Shown here: piece by piece, positions 8,747 to 19,836 of the stretch | How the letters are laid out: every line of letters starts with the position of its first letter | Position numbering within the stretch: position 1 is the stretch's first letter | Assembly (NCBI GenBank): GCA_963853835.1 | Contig: OY970825.1 | Span: 29,140,835-29,204,834, forward strand | DNA from: Calendula officinalis | Lineage: Eukaryota > Streptophyta > Magnoliopsida > Asterales > Asteraceae | Direction of reading: 5' to 3' | DNA length: 64,000 nucleotides | Notes under the pieces: generated by a model | The model's database searches: none | What the model saw: the letters and a program-made list of their open reading frames with translations, nothing else | What the model was told of the DNA's origin: nothing | Position numbers and translations under genes: made by a program

Positions 8747-10441
8747 TGTAACGACCCGAAATTTGTAAATAAATAAATTGTACAAAAATATGATAAATAA
8801 GGATAAATCGTTTAATGAACGTAGGAATTGGTTTCGTGTCGTTTGGAGACCGTGCGAGGAAGTTATGGGCGAAACCGGGTCGAAACGTGAAGCAAAAGTT
8901 GCAGCCCTGCTGCATAAGGGCAAGATAGCGCCGCTATCTTGAAGATAGCGACGCGATCTTGTGGTTTTCAGACAGCGGACCGAAATAGCTATTTGATGGA
9001 AACGCGAAATTGAGATAGCGTCGAGATAGCGCCGCTATATAGTGGCGCGATTTATGGCGGGCATCGAGATAGCGCCGCTATCTTGTAGATAGCGACGCGA
9101 TCTCCGTCGCTGAAAGCATTAAAGTCGGGTTTCATGTCATTTAATGCATCCAAAACCCTAGTTTTTCTCCCACTCGAGTTTGTGAACGATTTTGGGTGTA
9201 AACCACCATTTGGAGCTCAATCTTCATCAAATCTTAGTGATTCTTGCTCCTAGTTGAAGATCTAAGGTAAATCTCCATCTCTCTTGTGTTAAGAGTCTTA
9301 GATTTGAGTATGGAAGCTTGAATCATAAACCCTAGTTATGGATTTGTTCATGAATGGTTAAATGGAAGAGAAATAACTTAGATCTATGGTATTTTAGCAA
9401 GGAAAATGTGGTCATGTTATGAATACATGAAAATATGGTGATTTATGAACTTAGGGTTTGGTAATTTTGGGGAAAATGGTGCTAGTAGTTAACTAGCCAT
9501 AAATTGTGTAGTTAGTATAGATGATTAATGCAAACCATTGTATTGGTTTTGATATAGATTGTCGGTTGGAAGATTTGAGGCATTCAAATCTTGGAAAGTG
9601 ATATTGGTGTTCAAGGAAACACAACATTGGATAAGCTTGGCAAAGGTGAGTACATGTGAACTTTTAAACTGGGTACATAGCTAGTAAATGTTTTTATGAC
9701 TACATGATTTTTATCGAGTCTTTAAGTAATTTAGTCATTTATGTGATATATGATGAATTGCTTGTATGATGGTTAAATGAATGATTGAATAAGAAAAGAT
9801 GGAGCTATAAGCTCATAACGATAAAAGGTAAGTAATGATGATGATGATGATGATGTCCCTAGGGCCGTAGTAGATTGGAGGCATTCCGGTTACTACGGTA
9901 CCTTAAGGTTAGTGGTAGATTGGAGGCATTCCGATTACCCAATACCTATGAGTCCCGGTAGATTGGAGGCATTCCGATTACCGTGGAAATGATGGTCTTG
10001 ATAGATTGGAGGCATTCCGATTATCTTGACATTGGCCAATGATGAAAGTGATAAAGTGACCCAAAACAAACTTAGTAATATTATTTTAAGATTAAATGAT
10101 ATTGTTTGACTATTTGTTTATCGGGTCTAAAACCCATGTATCTCACGAGGCAATTTTGTCTCACGTACTATGTTTGTGTTTTTGCTATGTACTCAGGTTC
10201 GGGATCGAAGATCTAGGAGGCCCGTTTAGAAGAGGCCTTGTTGAGATTAGCTCGGTGTTGATGATTAGAGTCCTTATCCTATGGTTAAGATATAATTTGT
10301 AACACCGTTTTTGTAAACTCTGATAATCTCGAACAAGAAACCTTTTCGTTTTTGTAAAACCGGAATTTGATGATGATACAATATGATGTATTTTTGGATT
10401 TAATGATATTTAAATGTTGTTTTGAAAAATGGGGTGTTACA
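8747..10441 (+). repeat. 3' LTR of the young gypsy element
   Basis: 1695 bp, the same length as the 5' LTR and almost identical. It is followed at once by GTTGT, the second copy of the target duplication, and then by the remainder of the older relative's LTR. Confidence 0.96.
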
Positions 10442-10446
10442 GTTGT

Positions 10447-10587
10447 TGTCTCGACCCGGTTTCGCCCATAACTTCCTCATACGGTGTCCAAATGACACGA
10501 AACCACTTCCTACGTTCTTTAAACGATTTATCCTTATTTATCATATTTTTATACAATTTATTTATTTATAAATTTCGGGTCGTTACA
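10447..10587 (-). repeat. Displaced end of the older gypsy LTR
   Basis: The first ~140 bp (sense) of the LTR whose larger part is at 111-2199. Read on the minus strand it starts TGTAACGACCCGAAATT and matches the opening of the younger LTR with scattered substitutions. Confidence 0.9.
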
Positions 10588-12431
10588 TATTACATACACC
10601 AACACACGATGGACGCACAAATTAATACAGGTACGGATCGAAACAGAGAGAAAGATTATACCTTTGCTTAGAGAGAGAGAGAGCCGAGCTGACCATCACC
10701 GCGGTTGTTTCTGGGTTTGTTGCTGGCCGAAATGCACGTCTGGTCTCCGAAAAAGAATTTGTTTGCCGGAGATCTCATGTGATCGCCGGAAAGTCGAGAC
10801 GGGGAGGAGGTGTTGGTAGTTTCTTGTTTGAATTCAGAAAGAGAGAGAACCGAGAGAGAAAAAGATGGATGTTGCCGGCAAACTCCAAGGTTACCGGAGT
10901 ATGAGGCTGGTTATGTTTGTTGTCGCCGGACTTTCTGGTTCGTCAGAAACTTGCCAATGATGACAGCGAGAGACAAGCTCGGACGAGATGAGGTATGAAG
11001 GTGTTATGTTTCAAAAATGGTGAGAGATATAAAGAGAGATGGGATCGAACTGGTTAGGTGTAAGGTTAATGATGATGAGATTTATTTAAATGTAATCTTT
11101 AAAAAAACAGTAATGACTACGGTTTGAGTTTGACCGAGTCAAAAGGGAATTCCGTTAAGATACTAGTTAACGTGGGATATAGATAAAGATTGCATATTAG
11201 TTTTAACAAGTTTAATTTAATTATAATGGGTATTTGCGACTGATGTAATTGAGCGGCAACATATATTAACAAGTGTCTTACTCCATTTTGATGATGATTA
11301 TCTACCCATTAAAATTTATGTTATCATATATCTATTTAATCTCTTTCAACATTCTAGTAATATACGAAGTATATAATAGTTGTTACTTCCATACTTATTC
11401 GTGTATGATGTTTTGTACCGTGTTTTTCGTACTCATTTATTTGATTGAGCAAATGGTTCATTGTTATGAAATATAGAATTTACATTCTTTTATTCCGGTA
11501 AATTTTGCGTTACGTTACCAACTCGCTAAATATACAATTCTAAATGTATGAGACAAACAAACTGACTTGTGGATAATGAAGATGTGTACTACAACACAAA
11601 ATGTAATGGTCTCGCTAGACTTAAATTTAAATATGAGTGCTTTCATTATCGAGGTGATTGTAGTAAAACCGAATGAGTTATAATAATTGTTGAAATTAAT
11701 GTATAAATTTTAGGGTTGTCACAATACGTGTTTTGAAAAATGGATAATCAGTTACCACACATAATTTTGAAATACATTTAATTATGATCGTAATAATCAG
11801 ATGCTCAAATTTTTTAGTATTTGCCAAACCTAATTATTTGTCTAAAAACGTAATAAACAGATAACATTTACAAATTTTCCAAACACCCCAAATTGTTAAC
11901 ACGCAAAAATGCTCCCCACTTAATGGTGTGTTCTTCCAAACATTTTATTCAATAGTCACAATGCAAACTTCCTTTGTTGTTTTTTCAGTCAGTTTTGCAA
12001 ACCTTTTGTTCTTGTTTTTTCAATCAGTTTTGGTGTATGCTAATATGACACGAAGTTGAAAATAATTGACCAGTCAACTTTAACAAACCATTGAGAGTAA
12101 TCTTATATTGTTAAGGTCCGATTTTAATTTCAGTCCAAAGGTTATTAATGACTGAAAGCCCAAGGGTTCAATATTACTTATATGTTAACGTTTGGTGTTT
12201 CAGCATTTCCCTGTTTGACATTCAAAAGCAGAAGAGGGTAACGTAACAAATTAACGTGACAAAACTCATAAACTATAGTTTTTAATATACCTGTAGAACA
12301 GTAGTACACATACAAGAACTCCGATTTTAAGTCAGAAATAACATGTCAAAAGAATGAGAAGACTCAATTGACGAAACAATTATAGAAGACCGGTTACACA
12401 AATCTACCTTTTTCTTCATATAATGAAATAT
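10588..12431. other. Spacer with a CT-rich, leader-like block; no gene recognised
   Basis: At 10600-11000 the minus strand is rich in CT and CCGGCGA-type sequence. It has a GA/CT microsatellite (10672-10683) next to a donor-like AAGCAAAG|GTATAAT, resembling a transcribed 5' leader of some gene or element. No open protein frame with recognisable domains was found. From 11000 to 12431 the sequence is AT-rich without recognisable features. Confidence 0.4.
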
Positions 12432-15400
12432 TTAAGCTCCAAACTTGGGGACTTGAGCAGTCGAGATACGTGACAGAAAGTGTTCTGCTACAATCCTCCT
12501 TTGAATCTTCCCTGTTGCGGTTTTTGGAACAGAATCCGTGATAAAAACCTTCTTAGGAACCTTAAATGCAGCAAGATTTTTCTTGCAGAATCTTGTCACT
12601 TCTTCCTCATCAAGGTTTGATCCGTCTCGCGGTATCACCGCACAATTTATCTGCAACACACACATTTCTTTTCTTTTAGATACTTTTCCCATAAACAACA
12701 AATTAAAAAAGTATCAATTAATGTGTCCAGTTTAGAAATACTAATTCTGAATAAACTACTCTTGGAAGAGATCTAATCACCCTTAAAGTTCAAATCTTTT
12801 TATTTTCTATTATTATCAAATTCAGTTATTTATGATTAAAGATCATGGATATGTGATACCCATTTGCCATTTAAAGATCATTTTTCAGTTATAAAGTTGA
12901 AATCTGTTTACATAAAATGAATTAAAAGTCATAAATTTGGCGTGTCATACCTCTTCACCATATTTTTCATCAGGCACACCGAAGCAAACAGCTTGTGCAA
13001 CATCCGGGTGTGCCAACAGGACTGCATCCACCTCAATTGGTGATATCTTCTCACCTGTAAATAAAAAAATTACAAACTGAATAAAATAAAATAAACTAAA
13101 ATAGAATGTAAACACACCTAAAACCAATTTCTTTATGGAACAGTGAGTCACTATTGATTAGTGCGTTTTTGTTATTATCTAATTACCTCTAAAGATCAAA
13201 TCAGCATCTAACATCAGAATATACTATCAAGTGATCTACTTTATAATAAAATATATTTCGTGTAACTTTGTTTTTATCTAAATTATTATAGTACAAAGCA
13301 TTCTACTTTTTAGTAACATAGGGACATATTATAAATTGTAATGTACTTTATAATTACGTGTAACAAATTAACTCAGAAAATAAGGCACACGTGGCATCCA
13401 ATCGATTACTTTGTTGTTGCTTTCGTTCTTTAAGAATTTTAGGACATTGTAAATAACGATATCCACACGTATATAATATGCCATATTTTAGGTCTTTTAT
13501 TTTTAACGGTTATGCGAACTTGTGACTAGTTTGGAAATATAATATTCTGGACTTTCTGGTCATAAGCTTAACATCCTTTTATAAAGTAGAAAAGGGCAGC
13601 AAATCACGGGGTTTATAAATCCAAATAAAGATTTGATTTCAAAATTATACATTATTTATAACAATATTGTAACCTTAAATAAATCTAGCCCATAATTTTA
13701 ATTTCTATACGACAATTTATGTCAGGTCTATGCATAGTGAGCTAGTGACTACTCCTTGCAACTATTGTTATATTTTTTTGGAAACGGCAAATGAAATAAC
13801 GGAAGCCTACTCGCAATTTTTCAGCGAGCACCCCCGAGTTGAGTTCGAGCTCCACATAAGCGGGCAAACCCAGCCCCCAAAGGGATTTTTCAAGGAAAAT
13901 TCCCCATATGTGCCCGTGTGAGGTATGGGTTAAATTACGCTAATGCAACGCTCCCAAAGGGATTCGAACTCACGACCTGCAGCCCACATAGGTATAAATC
14001 CAGTGCCTCAGACCAGCTAGGCTTGTTATCTAATAGTAAAATAATGTTTTTATAATATTATGTATTTAAATATTAAACTACCAAGAAAAATATTGTAAGT
14101 TTTCATGTGATATCATCGAAGTTAAAATTAAGTATAGTGAAGAAATAATACCTCCTCGGTTAATCAATTCCTTGATCCGACCAACAAGATGCAAATACCC
14201 ATCGGAGTCAAGATACCCGATATCACCCGTATGAAACCACCCGAATAAAAATGCGGATTTATTAGCTTCCGGGTTATTCTTATACCCGCTAGTAACATTC
14301 GGACCCCTAATACAAACTTCACCATTCACCCGAGCCTTCTGCTCTACGCCGCTTTCATCCAATATCGCCAGTTCTTGACCCACGGGCTTACCAACCGACC
14401 CGGGAACATGGGGCCCGTTTTCCGGTAACGGGTTAGAGCACATGAGATGTGTGGCTTCCGTCATGGCGTACGCTTCCAAAACCGGCGCCCCAAACGCCTC
14501 CTCGAGACGAGCTAATATACTCGGCGCCAGTGACGCACTGCAGCTACGGATGAATCGGAGCTTCGGGTATTCGGGTTCGGGTTTGGATAAATGGCGGTCG
14601 AGTATGATTTGGTGGATGGTGGGGACGGCGGTGTACCACGTGGCGTTATATGTAATCATGTCTGACCAGAACGTTGAGGCGGAGAAACGACCGGCGGCAG
14701 GGAGAGTAACGGAAGCTCCGGCGCCGAGTGAGCTCAGTAATCCGGCGAGTAGGCCGTGAACGTGGAATAAAGGAAGGACGATAACCGTCGAGTCAGATTC
14801 AGTGAGTTTGTAAACCGATTTGATGTTGTTGACGGAGGACGCTAAGTTGAGCTGCGTCAACGGAACGCCTTTTGGGCGGCTGGTGGTTCCGGAAGTGTGG
14901 AGGAAAAGCGCCACATCGGTCGGCTCATTAACTATTTTGGCGACGTCAGAATCGGAGGACGATTCCGACACGGCGGAGAGATGAATACCTGATTCGACGT
15001 CATTTAGCGTTGCTGTTACGTGAGAGATTCCGATTTTCGCGGCGGCTGTTTCTGCCGCCTCGTTTCCTTCTTTCGCGGTCAGTAAAAGTTTTGATTCGGA
15101 ATCCGATAAGTAAAATTCGAACTCGTCGGCCGTGTAAGCTTGATTTAGCGGCGCCGCCGTGGCTCTGACTCGGATGACGGCCAAAAACATAATCAAATAC
15201 TGTAAAAAAACAGAAATTTTGCAACTAATTACAATCAAACTAAACGATTAGATCTTATAAAACTTGAGGCTAATTACCTCAACGGTGTTCGGGAACGTGA
15301 GGGCGACGACATCGCCGGGTTTAACTCCGGCGTTTACAAGCGTCGAAGCGGCATGTTCGATGAGGTGATTAAGACGAGAGTGTGTGATATCAAATTTGCC

Positions 15401-15472
15401 GGAGACAGAAATAGCACGACGATCGGGGAATTTATCGGCGACGTATTTCATTAATCCGGTCAAAGTTTCCAT
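12432..15472 (-). CDS. AAE3: Oxalate-CoA ligase (acyl-activating enzyme 3 type), four exons
   Basis: Exons on the minus strand: 15472-15278, 15199-14152, 13054-12951, 12650-12432; all introns are GT-AG and phases join to an intact 521-residue protein. The family ligates CoA to oxalate using ATP, the first step of CoA-dependent oxalate breakdown, in the cytosol. The length fits AAE3 proteins (a little over 500 residues). Motifs of the adenylate-forming superfamily: TSGTTSRPKG (about 167-176), YAMTEATH (309-316), FHTGD (387-391), GRIKELINRGGEK (405-417) and the C-terminal lysine in PKTATGK (near 497). The N terminus METLTGLM and PGDVVALTFPNTVE are typical of AAE3 rather than of 4-coumarate-CoA ligases. 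The C terminus ends KFGA, without a peroxisomal SKL-type signal. It is the only intact host gene here, isolated between retroelements. Family assignment is secure; substrate is by homology. Confidence 0.95.
13735..14025 (-). mobile_element. tRNA-derived SINE in AAE3 intron 2
   Basis: Within the 1097-bp second intron, the minus strand carries an A-box-like TAGCTGGTCTGAGGC (about 14019-14005) and, ~40 bp on, a B box GAGTTCGAATCC (13971-13960). These are the RNA polymerase III promoter elements of a tRNA-like head, followed by an unrelated body. It lies in the same orientation as the gene. Ends and target duplication were not resolved. It is not a functional tRNA: no cloverleaf could be drawn. 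Confidence 0.55.
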
Positions 15473-15603
15473 TTTTTTTTTTGTAAGATGGAATCTGAAA
15501 CAAAACGAATTAGAAAAGATGAATTTTGAAAATAATTGAAAAGGGGTTTATCGGATTTATGGAGAAAATTGAGATGATGAATGAAATGAAGGTAAGGATT
15601 GAA

Positions 15604-15609
15604 TATATA
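15604..15609 (-). promoter_or_regulatory. TATA box of the AAE3 gene
   Basis: The minus strand reads CTTCTATATATTC, about 130 bp upstream of the start codon at 15472, which leaves a 5' untranslated leader of roughly 100 nt. Assigned by position and sequence. Confidence 0.6.
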
Positions 15610-15698
15610 GAAGAATAAGGCGGCGAGTAGACGGACGAGGAACGCCGAGGGGTTTGAATCGCCTATGTTCGGCGAAGGTGTTAATTGGGGAAGGGTTG

Positions 15699-15754
15699 CC
15701 ACGTGGATGATGACTTGTACATTGTCTAACTAATTTCTGGAATGGCCTCACGTG
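15699..15754 (-). promoter_or_regulatory. Two G-boxes upstream of AAE3
   Basis: CCACGTGG at 15699-15706 and CACGTG at 15749-15754 lie ~90 and ~140 bp upstream of the TATA box. CACGTG is the binding core for plant bZIP and bHLH factors, so light or stress (ABA) control is possible; that is inference. Confidence 0.5.
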
Positions 15755-15829
15755 AAAGAAGCATGCTATCAACCCATTAATTTTTTTTTAAAGTTTGATA
15801 ATTACCTCCTTTAACTAAGCATGTAAAGG

Positions 15830-16015
15830 TATCGAAACGATTAACCCGATCTGAACTCAAATTCAAACTCGGTTATACTAGTTGGGTTCGTGAATCGGGT
15901 CCTATGTTGATAACAAGCTATTTAACCCGACTTGATTCCATATTGCTTCTGATATCGGGTTAGATTGTTTACCTTTATCGGGTTTCGGGTTGACCCGATT
16001 AAACCCGATTGAAGT
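15830..16015. repeat. Degenerate CGGGTT/AACCCG-rich segment
   Basis: Many scattered copies of AACCCGA and TCGGGTT in both orientations (for example 15842-15848, 15894-15900, 15935-15940, 15978-16010). It is a low-complexity relic of a kind common in plant spacers; no gene or clean period is visible. Confidence 0.5.
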
Positions 16016-16146
16016 GTAAAGGGGTTTTTTGTTAAAGTTTAAAATACTTTTTACCATTAAATTAACTAACGAATTAGCACATCAGAAAATTTAAATTATT
16101 TAATAAAAACCAATTGAAATGTTCAATCAAAACACATAAACTTCTA

Positions 16147-16460
16147 CAATCTCCGTTTCAAAATAAGTGATACACTTTTCATTTTAAGGTATTTCAAAAT
16201 AAGTGATACACTTTGAAAGCTTACCATATTTGATAAAAGGCGGTGGGCTTACACTCACTAACTATCTCCTTTAATATAGTGAAAAGACACATTTACCATT
16301 ACCTTTACTTTTAAACATAATTAAATTCACTTTAATCAATATATGCGGGACTCATCCCCCAGTAACTATTCAATTTAATCTAATTAACATTCATTATCAT
16401 ATTTTACCTAAAAAATCGTGAACTTCAAAGTGTATCACTTATTTTAAAACGGAGGAAGTA
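16147..16460. mobile_element. Stowaway-like MITE
   Basis: Terminal inverted repeats: left CTCCGTTTCAAAATAAGTGA (16151) and right end reading inward TCCGTTTTAAAATAAGTGAT (from 16455 on the minus strand). About 310 bp, AT-rich, no coding capacity. The left repeat is duplicated internally near 16190. The outermost CTCCCT of typical Stowaway ends is degraded. Confidence 0.75.
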
Positions 16461-17422
16461 TATATTAAATATTTTATTCAATTTTACCTAAAATCATAAC
16501 TTAGATATAACCCAACCAATCTAATTTATTTATCAGGTCTGTATTCATGTTAAGATTTTTTTGTTACCCCAAACCTTGCAACTTTGACTTGATAAGAGCC
16601 CTAATTTGGCAGGACAAGTTGATGACACTCTAATGACATGTATAGTCTCTCTATAGTAGGATGTATCAAAATGTTGAAAGATATAGGGGTAGTTTAAGCT
16701 TGCATGTAACACCGCAAAATTTAGAAAGCGTTTTTTTTCTTCTGAAAGATGTGCGGAAGCATAAAGATAATAATAAGTTATAGGTTTAGGTTTACAGTCC
16801 AAACGTCCCAAAGTAAACTCCTAAAATTATAATATTTAAACGGTGTTAAAAAACGACATGACTCGATTTACAAAACATATCAATTGAGCTTAGTCACTCA
16901 TTCCGTCCAAAGCACCGATCAACCTGAAAAGAGTCAACGAGGGAGGGATTAGCACAAAGCTAAGTGAATGAACATAATCTACAAATTATGTAAAGCACAA
17001 CAAGCAATCACAAATATCTCCACGATCGATACTCCTCGAAACCACTTGACCACTGTTCCTCTTAACCACTGTTCTGTTTAGGGAGATCGGGGGTCCTGCC
17101 GGAAGCCTAAAACCATTGTCGGCCAAACAATGGTACCCGATGGCGCTATATCCAACTCACCGGTAAACCCCCTTACGTGTAGGTATACAGGTAAGGTCTG
17201 GATTCCACGATTCGTCGATACACTTTGCCCAACCGTTATCCATCTGACACTAACATCCCTATCCTTGGTTACCAATCAAACCGAGTTGTAGATACCAATC
17301 AAGCAAAACCTTTTCCTCTATGTACACATATTCTATTTCGCTTAACCCGATCAAACAGGTACCAAACAAGCAAACTGTTAAAGATTCGCCCCCGAAAAAT
17401 GACCCGAAAACCCGCAGCCTGA

Positions 17423-17462
17423 AGTTCACGATCGTGAACTAGAGTTCACGATCGTGAACTCT
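17423..17462. repeat. Paired perfect palindromes in the solo LTR
   Basis: AGTTCACGATCGTGAACT (17423-17440) is followed at once by a 22-bp perfect palindrome (17441-17462) with the same core, GTTCACGATCGTGAAC. They lie inside the predicted LTR intron. Confidence 0.85.
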
Positions 17463-17668
17463 CGACAGTGGGTGTTTCCTGCATTTTTCCTGTATTTTCC
17501 TGCATTTCCCTGCATTTCCCCTGCCAAACATGCAATACCGAACCGATTGTAACCAAACACAACTTGGAGGTTAAATTCACTCACCGTAACCTTCAATCCC
17601 GTAACTCAGTGAGTTAATATCACTGAGTTTCCTCCTCGGTTCCTGTACACAAAAGAATACCGAGTTAA

Positions 17669-19822
17669 TGTAACACCGCATTTTTTTTTGAAATGCAATT
17701 AAGTATTAGTCTAAGTACGGAAGCATCTAGTTAGTTAGTTTTACAAAACGTGGTCCCACAAAATATTACAACCAAAGTTAGTTAAAAGACGGTATTACTA
17801 AACACGGCTCATTTTACAAAACATATAATTTAAGCATGGTCAAACTTCCCGTCCAAGCCCGACCCGTTCAAGCCATCCAACCTGAAGTGTGTCAATAAGG
17901 GAGGGATTAGCACAAAAGCTAAGTGAATGAATTCCTAACACTACCAACTACACTAAACACTTAAACACGGAAGTTAAAGAACATCTCCGGTTAGGTAATC
18001 ACTTATTTGAGAGGATCGGCGGCTTTGCGGGCCTTAAACCATGGTCGGCCAAAACCACGGTAACCGATAGCGTTTTGTATCCAACACCCGGGCAACTCCC
18101 TCCCCTTAACCATGTAACGCATACAGGTAAGGTCGGATACCCTATTAGTCGATACACTGTGCCCAGCCGTTATCCATCCGACACTGACCTCATCCCGATT
18201 GTGCACATAGTCATGTATGGTATTCCCTAACACTAGGCATACATAACAAGTCGACTAGCTACGAAAAACACCGCGAAAAACGTCACAACAGAGTTCCCGA
18301 TCGCGAACTCCAGTTCACGATCGCGAACTAGAGTTCACGACGTGAACTCTGATCGTGAACTACTTCGCGACCATCGACCAACTTCGCTGGAGCTAGTTCA
18401 CGACGCGAAGTGGAGTTCGCGTCGTGAACTCTCCACGTCTGGTAATTCCTGCGATTTTTCACCAACAAGCCAATACCAAAGGAAATAACCGAAACCCGAG
18501 TTGTAGGTCGAATCCACTCACCTTTCAACTTCCGATTCCTTAACTCAGTGAGCTAGTATCACTGAGTATCCTTCCCGGTTCCTGTCAACAATATACCGAG
18601 TTAGTGATAATCCACCGAATTGTCAAAATCAACGATTTCCACGACTAATCACACAAGACTCATAAAATGCACATTTTATGACCTTTACAACTAGCACAAA
18701 TCCTTCATCAATACAATTGATCATTTTGACCATTTATCAAGTATTCACAACTAGTTGACCCAAACGGGCCAAAAACCCGAATATGGCTATGGCACTTCCA
18801 AGTGTCCATTAACTAGCACATATTCCCTAGTCTAGCAAGACATAATCATTTAACAATTCTTCAAGTCCATGATTGTCACAATCTCAAGTATTTACTTACA
18901 AAATCACTAGTTCAACAATTTTGACCCAAACATCCAAACATTAGCTAGATTACTTCACCAATTTATCAATGCTAGGTTTTTAACATCCATAACTTAACAA
19001 GCATGTTTTCTTAACCTAACAAACAATTCCATCCATTCAAATATCAAGGATTCTAAGTTTTGTCAAAACCCACCTTCAACATCCACCATTAATGGAGGTT
19101 GAAGATGATTTCCACCAAAACTTGTTTCCTTCCAACAAATAACCATACAAATGGTGTAAAAGCTTGCATAAACATAAACTACAACATCCATAACAAGATT
19201 CACCAACAAATCAACAAGCTACATAAACCCTAGTTCAAGTTCTAGCTTAAGAACACCAAGAACAAGCAAGAGAAAAGATGTAACTTACTTCTAGACTTCT
19301 TCTACACCCACACTAGTAAGAAATTTGGATTCTACCCAAGGATTTAACCACCAAAAGCTCAAGAACAAGAAGATGGCTAAAAGAGGGAGTAAGCAATGGA
19401 ATAGTTGAAGTGTTTTAGGATAATGTTTTGAATGAGAAGGAAAGAAGGGAAAGAGAGGGTGTCCCCTCTCTCTCGACACCGGCCAAACCAAGAGGGGGCC
19501 CCACTTGGCTTTTTCCATCACTTTTTCACTTTTCAGTATATGTCTGAAAAGTCCCTTTCGTGATTAATTTATTTAAAATAGCAAACGGACTCCAATTTTT
19601 AAAACGAAAGCATTTCTGGAAACGATATTTAACAAGGAATCCAAATATATAAAAATCACGTTTTCATTCCAAATAAATCACAAGTCGGGTATTTTAACCC
19701 CTTGGTTAAAATACCGCAAAAGACAGCAGGCTAATTAAATTAACTAAGCATTTAAACAGATAATCAGTTAATAAGATACCTTAAGGTCAATAAACTACTA
19801 GGCCGGGTTTTGGGATGTTACA
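17669..19822 (-). repeat. 3' LTR (sense) of the gag-deleted gypsy element
   Basis: Begins TGTAACACCGCATTT and ends TTGGGATGTTACA on the plus strand. Sense-strand parts: GTAAGT donor near 19289, acceptor GTTGACAG at 18583-18582, 60-nt middle exon 18581-18522 with a 9-bp hairpin (18543-18567), donor AAAG|GTGAGT at 18521, palindrome cluster 18295-18440, hairpin 18038-18061, acceptor CTTCAG at 17883-17882. Confidence 0.95.
18295..18440. repeat. Cluster of GTTCACG/CGTGAAC palindromes in the LTR (copy near 24407-24550)
   Basis: Successive inverted motifs: TTCCCGATCGCGAA, AGTTCACGATCGCGAACT, a 21-bp inverted repeat with 10-bp arms around one A (18330-18350; arm AGAGTTCACG), then TTCGCGACC, TTCACGACGCGAA and TTCGCGTCGTGAA. 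The motif is CpG-rich against an AT-rich background. Confidence 0.8.
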
Positions 19823-19836
19823 ACTCTCCCCCACTT
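19823..19836 (-). other. Polypurine tract of the gag-deleted gypsy element
   Basis: The minus strand reads AAGTGGGGGAGAGT immediately before the 3' LTR start at 19822, overlapping the last codon region of pol. Confidence 0.75.

Larger units (their letters stand above)
2200..10441 (+). mobile_element. Near-intact, very young Ty3/gypsy element (Tekay/Del-like chromovirus)
   Basis: An 8242-bp element flanked by the 5-bp target duplication GTTGT (2195-2199 and 10442-10446). Two 1695-bp LTRs differ by eye at only about two positions (near 2263/8810 and 3850/10397). They enclose a tRNA-Met primer site, a gag-pol region with a C-terminal chromodomain-like segment, and a purine-rich tract. It sits inside the LTR of an older relative. 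At a conventional plant rate of 1.3e-8 per site per year, two differences would mean tens of thousands of years; that age rests on an assumed rate and a by-eye count. One in-frame stop separates reverse transcriptase/RNase H from integrase. Confidence 0.97.
1..10587 (-). mobile_element. Older Ty3/gypsy element, 5' end only, split by a younger relative
   Basis: Read on the minus strand, this is the 5' LTR, primer-binding site and first ~110 bp of internal sequence of a gypsy element whose body lies left of the window. The LTR begins (sense) at 10587 with TGTAACGACCCGAAATT and ends at 111. It is broken at 2199/10442 by the element at 2200-10441. The piece at 10447-10587 aligns well with the start of the younger element's LTR, so both belong to one family. 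Bases 10588-10592 (TATTA) would be one copy of its target duplication; the other is outside the window. Uninterrupted LTR length is about 2.2 kb, longer than its relative, partly from an expanded hairpin repeat array. Confidence 0.85.

Noticed and set aside
11273..11476. 67-codon hydrophobic frame as a small membrane protein
   Set aside because: AT-rich spacer; no promoter, splice or homology support visible.
13955..14025. tRNA gene in the AAE3 intron
   Set aside because: A- and B-box-like motifs exist, but no cloverleaf with acceptor stem forms, and an extended non-tRNA body follows, which fits a SINE.
14442..14759. Plus-strand frame inside AAE3 exon 2
   Set aside because: A shadow of the GC-rich coding exon on the opposite strand.
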